DNA of 7,498 bases, taken from contig JAEPMM010000151.1 in the NCBI GenBank assembly GCA_017643965.1, positions 1 through 7,498 on the forward strand. The letters are read 5' to 3'. The position numbers and the translations under genes are program-made. Positions 1 to 5,197 of this stretch are shown here, one piece after another. Every line of letters begins with the position of its first letter. The first letter of the stretch is position 1. The notes beneath the pieces are model-generated. The model ran no database searches. It was not told the origin of the DNA and worked only from the letters and a program-made list of their open reading frames with translations. The stretch is from Marinobacter sp. GTDB taxonomy: Bacteria; Pseudomonadota; Gammaproteobacteria; Pseudomonadales; Oleiphilaceae.

Positions 1-48
1 GGCTGGTACACTGCCAGCGTGTATTGCCCTCTAGCGTCAGGAATGACT

Positions 49-927
49 GTGACTATACCCCAAGAGTCTGTTTGCTGCATTGATCTGCATTGCCACAGCA
101 CCGCGTCAGACGGGGCGCTGCCGCCTGCCGATCTGGTGCGCCGGGCTGCCGGGAAGGGGGTCACTCACCTGGCGCTCACCGATCACGACACCATTGAGGG
201 TCTGTCTGAGGCCCGCGCCGAGGCGGCGGCATCCGGTGTGCAACTGATCAACGGTACGGAACTGTCCTGCCTCTGGAAAACCCAGACCATCCACATTGTG
301 GGCCTGGATTTTGACGCTGACAGCCCGGCCTTCCGGCAGGCGCTGGCGCAACAGCATGAAAACCGCTGGGCGCGGGCACGGATGATCGTTGACCGACTGC
401 AGAAAATCGGGGTGACCGACCTGCTGGACAAGGGCACGGCGGCCGCCGGCGGCGAAGTGCCGGGCCGACCGCATTTTGCCCGGGTTCTGGTGGATGAGGG
501 CAAGGTGAAAGACAGCGCTCAGGCGTTCAAACGCTACCTGGGAGCCGGTAAGCCGGGGGATGTCCGGGCGTTCTGGCCCGACCTTGCCGAGGTGGTGCAG
601 TGGATTACCGATGCCGGGGGCATTGCGGTTCTGGCCCATCCGCGCAAGTACAAGCTGACGGCCACCAAGCTGCGTAGCCTGGTTCACGATTTCATCAGGG
701 CAGGGGGGCGCTCCATCGAGGTGTCTACCTCGGGGCAGTCCAGTGGTGATCTGGGTTTTCTGGCGGAGTTGTGCCGAAGGCAGGAGCTACTGGCGTCCCA
801 GGGCAGTGATTTTCACTTTCCCGGTGCCCCCTGGTGTGAGCTGGGCCATATCACGAAAATGCCAGACGGGCTGGAGCCGGTCTGGCATCATTTCAGAGAG
901 CCTGTGGACTGTTCCGCGCCGGCTTAA
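49..927 (+). CDS. rnm: PHP-domain 5'-3' exoribonuclease / nucleotide 3',5'-bisphosphate phosphatase (RNase AM, YciV/TrpH family)
   Basis: The protein is a PHP-superfamily metal-dependent phosphoesterase. Family members trim the 5' ends of rRNA precursors and hydrolyse nucleotide 3',5'-bisphosphates such as pAp; the cell location is cytosolic. Seen, numbering from the ATG at 43: DLHCHSTASDG (H16, H18, D23), LTDHDT (D47, H48), NGTEL (E73), HIVGLD (H84), RPHFA (H144), LAHPRKYKL (H199) and LASQGSDFH (D256, H258). These are the expected trinuclear metal ligands, and the C-terminal third closely resembles E. coli YciV. The length of about 292-294 aa matches the family (293 in E. coli). Start choice: AGGA at 39-42 lies 6 nt before GTG 49 but touches ATG 43, so GTG 49 is preferred; ATG 43 and GTG 19 are in-frame alternatives. 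The gene converges on the UPF0149 gene and shares its stop tetranucleotide. An inverted repeat at 2-6/14-18 lies upstream, with no assigned role. Confidence 0.9.
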   Translation: MTIPQESVCCIDLHCHSTASDGALPPADLVRRAAGKGVTHLALTDHDTIEGLSEARAEAAASGVQLINGTELSCLWKTQTIHIVGLDFDADSPAFRQALAQQHENRWARARMIVDRLQKIGVTDLLDKGTAAAGGEVPGRPHFARVLVDEGKVKDSAQAFKRYLGAGKPGDVRAFWPDLAEVVQWITDAGGIAVLAHPRKYKLTATKLRSLVHDFIRAGGRSIEVSTSGQSSGDLGFLAELCRRQELLASQGSDFHFPGAPWCELGHITKMPDGLEPVWHHFREPVDCSAPA

Positions 928-1466
928 TCCGGGGCGTGATACAGCAGATACAGGTCGGTCAGTGAGTCGGGAATAGCGTCTGCCATCTGTCGTGACAGCT
1001 TCTCGCTGTTGCGGACATTCTGGAAGTCCTCATCCTCGAACAGGCCCGAGAGGGTCAACATCGGCACCAGCAGATCGGCAGTCTCTTCCTCGCCACCCGC
1101 CTGCAGCCACTCATCTTCACTCTCCAGGAAGGTGTCAACGAAACCCGCACACCAGTTTTCCAGCGCGTTCATCGGGTCGCCGTCTTCCGGCTCAGGAAGT
1201 TCGAGGGGCTGCCCCATGTCCAGAGCGTGGGCCATGGCACGGGTCAGTTGGCTGACGCAGTGGCTGAAGATCTCCGGTACCTGACCGTCGGGAAGCTGGT
1301 CGCTTCCCGTGGCGAGGCGAAAGACATCTTCGGCGGTCAGTTCAACCGGTCCGACAACACTGGCACACACCACGCCGTGAAGCCCGAAAAAGTCCAGGGC
1401 CTCATCACCCCAGGGCTCCGCAAACAGAATGTCTTCCAGTGCTTCGATGTCCGAATTGGATAGCAT
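924..1466 (-). CDS. UPF0149 / YecA-family protein of unknown function
   Basis: This is a 180-aa, strongly acidic protein of the UPF0149 (YgfB/YecA) family, whose molecular role is not settled. Seen: an N-terminal segment (residues 1-55) rich in Leu, Asp and Glu with FFGLHGVVCA at 26-35, matching the family's early 'LHG..' helix pair; the typical W-x-x-G-F core as ENWCAGFVDTF at 103-113; and a helical C-terminus ending YLLYHAPD. The Cys-rich SEC-C metal-binding tail found on E. coli YecA (CPCGSG...CC) is absent, so this is the short form. The ATG at 1466 lies 3 nt after the rne stop. Its likely Shine-Dalgarno, GGGAG, sits inside the last rne codons about 10 nt upstream, with TAAGG overlapping the rne stop. 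Co-transcription and translational coupling with rne are therefore likely. No promoter or terminator of its own is visible. The family call is firm; the function is unknown. Confidence 0.85.
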   Translation of the reverse strand: MLSNSDIEALEDILFAEPWGDEALDFFGLHGVVCASVVGPVELTAEDVFRLATGSDQLPDGQVPEIFSHCVSQLTRAMAHALDMGQPLELPEPEDGDPMNALENWCAGFVDTFLESEDEWLQAGGEEETADLLVPMLTLSGLFEDEDFQNVRNSEKLSRQMADAIPDSLTDLYLLYHAPD

Positions 1467-1469
1467 GCC

Positions 1470-4400
1470 TTAGTTACTCCCGGCCTTTTTGGCCTCTTCC
1501 GCCGCTCGCTGACGTTTGCGAACTTCTCGCGGATCATTGTAGGCGCGTCCGGGCGTTACCGGTACATCCGGTGCCTTTTCAGCGCTGGTAGGTTCGGCTG
1601 CTTTTTCCGGTTGCTTGCTTTCCGGCTCCGGCTGCTTCGCAGGTGCTTCGGCCTTCGCTGCCGGCTCGGCCGCGGGCTTGGCGCTCTCTGGCTGCGGGGC
1701 TGGCTTTTCCGCTTTCGGCGCAGGCTGCTCCGGTTTGGCTTCTGGCTGCTCCGATTTGGCGTCTGACTTTTCGGCTTTGGCAGCCGGCTGTTCCGGCTGG
1801 GCTTCTGCCTTGATGTCCGCCTTCGGTTCTGCCTTGGGCTTCCTCGCGGGAGCTGCCGGCTTGGCGTTGTCGGCCTTGGGAGTCTGCGGAGCCGCTTCGG
1901 ATTTCGCCGGTTTGGCGGGTTCGGCAGGTTTGGCTGCCTCTTCCGCAGGCTGATCAACCGGTTTGCTGGTTGCCTTCGGCGCCTCTACCGGCTGCTCTGA
2001 CGGCTTGCTTTCCGGCTGGCTGGCAGGCTTGCTCTCAGCCTTGGTCTCGGTGTCGGTCGCAAATGCAGGTGCTTCCTTGGCGGCATCAGGGGCTGAAGCT
2101 GCTTTCTGCGCCGGTTTGCTGTCTGCCTTGTCGTCGGCTTTAACGTCGGTCTTCGCAGGTGCCTGCTCAGCCTTCGGTGCCTTCTCGGCGGGCTTATCCT
2201 CGGCTTTTTGCGCTTGCGCCGGCGTAGCCTGGGTGTCGGCAGCCTTGGGTGCGGCTTCGGCTTTCACCTCCGCTTTCGGCGTATCCTGGCGGTCTTCCGG
2301 ATAGGTATCCTTCTGATGCCGCTCACTGCGGGACGCCTTGCGATCGGACGGAGTGGACGCCGGTGACTCGCTCGGAGAGCCGTCACGGTTGCGGGAACGG
2401 CGCGGCTTGCGACGCTTCTCCTCACCACCGGTTTTCTCGGGCGCTGCCTTGGCGGCGTTGTCCGGCTTCTCGCGGGTGTCTTTCTGGTCCTTCTGATCCT
2501 TCGGGTCTTTCTGATCCCGCTGATCCTTCGGGTCCCGCTGAGGGCGATTGCGACCCTGGCCGCGACCCTGACCCTGATTGCCGCGACGGTTATCACCGCC
2601 CTTGTTGTCGCCGTCTTTGTTGGCCGCGTTGCCGCCAGCGCCGGAGCGGGCCTGCTGGCCGCCACGGTTCTGATCATCACCACGATTGCGGTTACGGTTG
2701 CGGTTGTCATCACCGCCACGATTCGGCTGGCCACCCTGGCGGCGTTCGTTGCCGCTGCGGTTACCACTGCGGTCATCGTCGCGTGCTACGCGGGTTTTGC
2801 GGCGATCCTGACGGCCTTGGGTGCGGCGGTCATCGCGCGCGCCCTGAGTTTTTGGCTTCTGTTCGCCGCCGGTTTCCGTCTCACCGCTGAAGAAGCAGGC
2901 GATTTTGCGGCCGAGCTTGCGGAACAGACCTTCTTCCTGCTCGCTGGCCGGCTGTGCCGGGGCAGCAGCGGCTGCCGGTGCCGGGGCAGCAACGGGGCGA
3001 ATGGCTTTCACCGCGGCCTGCTCGCGAACCGGCGGTTGGGCGTTGGGGGCCTGGAACACGTCTTCTTCGTGCTGGGCGTATTCCTCGGCGACCTGATAGC
3101 TGGACACGTGTTCGGCGCCGGTTTCGTCGTCGCGCATACGCACGATTTCAAAGTGCGGGGTTTCCATGTGTGGCGCAGGAACAACCACGACGCTCACTTC
3201 CTGGCGACTCTCGATATCGGCAAGCTGCTTGCGCTTCTCGTTGAGCAGGAAGGTAGCGACGGCGACCGGCACGATGGCGCGGACCTCACCGGTCTTCTCT
3301 TTCGACGATTCCTCGTAGATCAGGCGCATGATGCTGAGCGCGAGGGATTCGATACCACGGATGGTGCCCTGGCCTTCACAGCGAGGGCACACTTCACTGC
3401 GGGTTTCACCGAGGGAAGGGCGCAGGCGCTGGCGAGACATTTCCAGCAGGCCGAAACGGGAGATCTTGCCGACCTGAACCCGGGCCCGGTCAATTTCCAG
3501 TGCTTCGCGTACTTTTTGCTCCACTTCGCGCTGGTGTTTGGCCGGCGTCATGTCGATGAAGTCGATGACAATCAGGCCGCCCATGTCGCGCAGGCGCAGC
3601 TGGCGGGCAATCTCTTCCGCGGCTTCCAGGTTGGTCTGCAGCGCGGTTTCTTCGATGTCATGACCCTTGGTGGCGCGGGAGGAGTTGATGTCGATGGACA
3701 CCAGTGCCTCGGTGGGGTCAATCACAATCGAGCCACCGGAGGGCAGCTTCACTTCGCGCTGGAAAGCCGTCTCGATCTGGCCTTCGATCTGGTAGCGGCT
3801 GAACAGCGGGATTTCATCCTTGTACAGCTTGATCTTGTTCTCGAAGGTCGGCATTACGGCACGGACGAAGTTCAGCACGTCTTCGTACACCGTGGGGGCG
3901 TCAATCAGTACTTCGCCGATGTCCTGGCGGAGGTAGTCGCGCACGGCGCGGATGATCACGTTGCTTTCCTGATGGATCAGGAAAGGCGCCTTGCGCTCAC
4001 CGGCGGCCTGGGTGATGGCTTCCCAGAACTGCACCAGGTAATCCAGATCCCACTGGAGCTCTTCGCTGGTTCGGCCGATGCCGGCTGTGCGAACGATGAT
4101 GCCCATGGATTTCGGTACCTGGACGTCGTTCATCGCTTCTTTCAGCTGGGCACGCTCGTCACCTTCGATGCGGCGGGAGATGCCGCCGGCGCGGGCGTTG
4201 TTGGGCATCAGCACCAGATAGCGGCCAGCGAGGGAGATGAAGGTGGTCAGGGCCGCGCCCTTGTTGCCACGCTCTTCCTTGTCAACCTGAATGATGACTT
4301 CCTGGCCTTCGGACACAACGTCCTTGATGTTGATCTTGCCTTCGATCTGGCCCGGGGATTTCTTGAAGTACTCCTTGGAGATTTCCTTCAGGGGCAGAAA

Positions 4401-4598
4401 GCCGTGCCGATCCGCACCGAAGTCGACGAAAGCGGCTTCAAGGCTGGGCTCTACACGGGTAATACGACCCTTGTAGATATTGGCTTTTTTCTGCTCACGG
4501 GAGCTGGATTCGATGTCGAGGTCAAACAGACGCTGGCCGTCAACGAGGGCGACGCGCAACTCTTCAGGGTGAGTTGCATTGATTAGCATTCTTTTCAT
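1470..4598 (-). CDS. rne: Ribonuclease E, endoribonuclease and degradosome scaffold
   Basis: This 1042-aa protein (E. coli 1061) is the essential endonuclease of mRNA decay and of rRNA and tRNA processing, acting as a membrane-tethered tetramer. Seen: the invariant start MKRMLINAT; an S1 RNA-binding domain at about 35-125; the 5'-monophosphate sensor pair R170/T171; the DNase I-like catalytic domain with D303 (SIDIN), N305 and D346 (IVIDFID); and the Zn-link CPRC (C404, C407), all near-identical in position to E. coli. The small domain ends near 510. Residues 555-572 (EEGLFRKLGRKIACFFSG) match the amphipathic membrane-targeting helix. After it come an Arg/Asn/Gly-rich RNA-binding tract (583-688), a Lys-Asp-Gln repeat (689-707), a second Lys/Arg-rich patch (727-738), a Lys/Ala/Pro/Glu tract (771-1012), and a C-terminal motif GRAYNDPREVRKRQ (1017-1030) resembling the NDPR tail of pseudomonad RNase E. 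RhlB- and enolase-binding sites cannot be assigned by eye. The family start is kept although its Shine-Dalgarno is poor. Confidence 0.98.
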   Translation of the reverse strand: MKRMLINATHPEELRVALVDGQRLFDLDIESSSREQKKANIYKGRITRVEPSLEAAFVDFGADRHGFLPLKEISKEYFKKSPGQIEGKINIKDVVSEGQEVIIQVDKEERGNKGAALTTFISLAGRYLVLMPNNARAGGISRRIEGDERAQLKEAMNDVQVPKSMGIIVRTAGIGRTSEELQWDLDYLVQFWEAITQAAGERKAPFLIHQESNVIIRAVRDYLRQDIGEVLIDAPTVYEDVLNFVRAVMPTFENKIKLYKDEIPLFSRYQIEGQIETAFQREVKLPSGGSIVIDPTEALVSIDINSSRATKGHDIEETALQTNLEAAEEIARQLRLRDMGGLIVIDFIDMTPAKHQREVEQKVREALEIDRARVQVGKISRFGLLEMSRQRLRPSLGETRSEVCPRCEGQGTIRGIESLALSIMRLIYEESSKEKTGEVRAIVPVAVATFLLNEKRKQLADIESRQEVSVVVVPAPHMETPHFEIVRMRDDETGAEHVSSYQVAEEYAQHEEDVFQAPNAQPPVREQAAVKAIRPVAAPAPAAAAAPAQPASEQEEGLFRKLGRKIACFFSGETETGGEQKPKTQGARDDRRTQGRQDRRKTRVARDDDRSGNRSGNERRQGGQPNRGGDDNRNRNRNRGDDQNRGGQQARSGAGGNAANKDGDNKGGDNRRGNQGQGRGQGRNRPQRDPKDQRDQKDPKDQKDQKDTREKPDNAAKAAPEKTGGEEKRRKPRRSRNRDGSPSESPASTPSDRKASRSERHQKDTYPEDRQDTPKAEVKAEAAPKAADTQATPAQAQKAEDKPAEKAPKAEQAPAKTDVKADDKADSKPAQKAASAPDAAKEAPAFATDTETKAESKPASQPESKPSEQPVEAPKATSKPVDQPAEEAAKPAEPAKPAKSEAAPQTPKADNAKPAAPARKPKAEPKADIKAEAQPEQPAAKAEKSDAKSEQPEAKPEQPAPKAEKPAPQPESAKPAAEPAAKAEAPAKQPEPESKQPEKAAEPTSAEKAPDVPVTPGRAYNDPREVRKRQRAAEEAKKAGSN
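1563..2288 (-). repeat. rne: Low-complexity Lys/Ala/Pro/Glu tract in the RNase E C-terminal domain
   Basis: This region encodes residues about 771-1012, composed almost entirely of K, A, P, E, Q, S and D, with recurring PAKAE-, KPEQP- and ESKP-like units. No folded domain is predicted. Such tracts act as flexible linkers in degradosome scaffolds, spacing the RNA-binding part from the conserved tail. The degenerate GC-rich codon pattern also opens long spurious reading frames on the opposite strand, which should not be called as genes. Confidence 0.75.
2478..2534 (-). repeat. rne: Tandem Asp-Gln-Lys / Asp-Pro-Lys codon repeat inside rne
   Basis: This stretch encodes residues 689-707 of RNase E, built from short K-D-Q and K-D-P units. 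The DNA repeats with a 9-nt and higher-order period on the plus strand (variants of ctt-ctg-atc and ctt-cgg-gtc). It is in frame and lies in the disordered scaffold half. It is a likely slippage hot spot where unit number may vary between strains without a frameshift. The repeat is directly visible; strain variability is inference. Confidence 0.8.
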
Positions 4599-4615
4599 GG
4601 AAAGAAAGGTTTCCT
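4599..4615 (-). promoter_or_regulatory. rne: rne ribosome-binding site inside a small hairpin
   Basis: Read on the rne strand, the only Shine-Dalgarno-like element, AGGA (4615-4612), ends 13 nt before the ATG, which is too far for efficient initiation. The spacer is pyrimidine-rich. GGAAA (4614-4610) can pair perfectly with UUUCC (4603-4599) across a 6-nt loop, which puts the Shine-Dalgarno in a stem abutting the start codon. The stem is only 5 bp and A-U rich, so it would be marginal alone. The pairing is seen; a role in keeping rne translation low is inference. Confidence 0.45.
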
Positions 4616-4652
4616 GTCGTTTGGTTTGGACAGAAAACCGGAGGGAGATGCA

Positions 4653-4786
4653 TCTGCGAAGCAGAACGTGCGTGCCGCGGGCTTCCTACTACTGAAGCGA
4701 GCCGGCGGCCAGACGGATCAGACTTTTACGGGTAGCTGCCCCGAAAGCCTGAGACCACCGCCGACGGTCTGACTGCCAGAGGGCAG
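4653..4786 (-). promoter_or_regulatory. rne: Cluster of stem-loops in the proximal rne leader
   Basis: Plus-strand coordinates of the paired arms are as follows. CTGCC 4773-4777 pairs with GGCAG 4782-4786 across a 4-nt loop. AGACC 4752-4756 pairs with GGTCT 4766-4770. CGGG 4729-4732 pairs with CCCG 4740-4743. GCCGC 4674-4678 pairs with GCGGC 4705-4709, continuing inward as GGC/GCC and TTC/GAA with small bulges. TCTGC 4653-4657 pairs with GCAGA 4661-4665 across a 3-nt loop. Five near-consecutive hairpins just upstream of rne suggest a folded regulatory domain. None is followed by a U-run, so they are not intrinsic terminators. Confidence 0.45.
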
Positions 4787-5016
4787 GGAGAAGTCGTGTA
4801 AGGTAAGTGTCTGTTGACGCATGTTATCCGTTTTCAGGTTCACACTGGTGCCTGGGTCTCACGTCGTATTCGTAAGCTGGACGGCCCGGCCCTGCGTGCT
4901 GGTAATGATTCTTCGCGATGTCGCCCGACGGTTTTCCGTACGGTTGTTTTCGCTCTCCCGGGATCCGGTCATTGGCCTGTTATTGACCTGCCGTGATGGC
5001 CGGGGAGCATTTTAAT

Positions 5017-5048
5017 CGCCGCGCCCGCTAATGATTGGGCCTGCGGCG
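5017..5048 (-). promoter_or_regulatory. Strong GC-rich stem-loop in the distal rne leader
   Basis: CGCCGC (5017-5022) pairs with GCGGCG (5043-5048), and GCCC (5023-5026) with GGGC (5037-5040), leaving a 2-nt bulge and a 10-nt AT-rich loop: ten base pairs in all. On the rne strand it is followed by an AU-rich single-stranded stretch (AUUAAAAU), a setting typical of RNase E cleavage. No U-run follows on either strand, so it is not a canonical terminator. It also abuts the -35 of the candidate rluC promoter. Role unknown. Confidence 0.45.
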
Positions 5049-5077
5049 TTCAAACTCTCAAATAGTGTCGGTATACT
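5049..5077 (+). promoter_or_regulatory. Candidate sigma-70 promoter for rluC-HAD-sppA
   Basis: TTCAAA (5049-5054), a 17-nt spacer, then TATACT (5072-5077): 4/6 and 5/6 matches to consensus. The predicted rluC leader would be about 115 nt. A second -10-like TATAAC at 5141-5146 overlaps the rne -10 but lacks a recognisable -35 at proper spacing, so it is the weaker candidate. Confidence 0.35.
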
Positions 5078-5138
5078 TCTGCCGCTCCGGCTTCTGACTC
5101 AAATGGTCAGGCCGTAGACAAACGGCAAAGCACGTCGG

Positions 5139-5167
5139 AATATAACAGTATTCTGTCAGGGCTTCAA
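5139..5167 (-). promoter_or_regulatory. Candidate sigma-70 promoter for rne
   Basis: On the minus strand TTGAAG (5167-5162) is followed after exactly 17 nt by TATATT (5144-5139): 4/6 and 5/6 matches to the -35 and -10 consensus. It lies only about 30 bp from the rluC start and points toward rne. Closer minus-strand promoters with comparable matches were not found by eye. Start-site mapping would decide. Confidence 0.4.
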
Positions 5168-5197
5168 TCCCGCAGTTCTGCCACCGATAAGGTATTC

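Larger units (their letters stand above)
4599..5132 (-). promoter_or_regulatory. rne: Probable long structured 5' leader of rne mRNA
   Basis: There is no convincing gene in the 599 bp between rne and rluC. If transcription starts just downstream of the candidate promoter at 5139-5167, the rne leader is about 530 nt. Inverted repeats occur at 5017-5048, 4928-4939, 4773-4786, 4752-4770, 4729-4743, 4674-4709 and 4653-4665. In E. coli the rne leader is long and structured, and RNase E uses it to control its own mRNA; pseudomonads also have a structured rne leader. I claim functional analogy only, not a sequence match to either known element. The 3' boundary is fixed by the rne ATG; the 5' end is an estimate. 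Confidence 0.5.

Noticed and set aside
1..18. Inverted repeat GCTGG/CCAGC at the window edge as an operator or terminator
   Set aside because: It has only 5 bp with a 7-nt loop, no T-run, and no upstream context in the window to judge it.
1615..2304. Two open frames on the plus strand rich in Ala/Gly/Ser/Leu that look like membrane proteins
   Set aside because: They mirror the Lys/Ala/Pro/Glu repeat codons of rne read in reverse; the hydrophobic look comes from complementing those codons.
2535..2852. CRISPR-like or mobile-element repeat array suggested by repetitive DNA
   Set aside because: The repetition is in frame, degenerate at the codon level and part of rne; there are no spacers of constant length and no terminal inverted repeats.
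2249..2890. 213-codon plus-strand frame with many Cys/His/Arg residues resembling a metal-binding repeat protein
   Set aside because: It is opposite the Arg/Asn/Gly/Asp tract of RNase E; the periodicity belongs to the rne codons.
2817..4586. 589-codon open frame on the plus strand opposite rne
   Set aside because: It lies entirely antisense to the highly conserved catalytic half of rne, has no recognisable domain, and is explained by GC-biased third positions leaving the opposite strand free of stops.
4814..5015. Two overlapping 60-64-codon frames on the plus strand in the rne-rluC gap
   Set aside because: There is no family resemblance and no convincing ribosome site; they overlap each other, and the region is better explained as the rne leader.
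5017..5048. Intrinsic transcription terminator
   Set aside because: The stem is strong, but no T-run follows it on either strand, and it lies between divergent genes where a terminator is not required.
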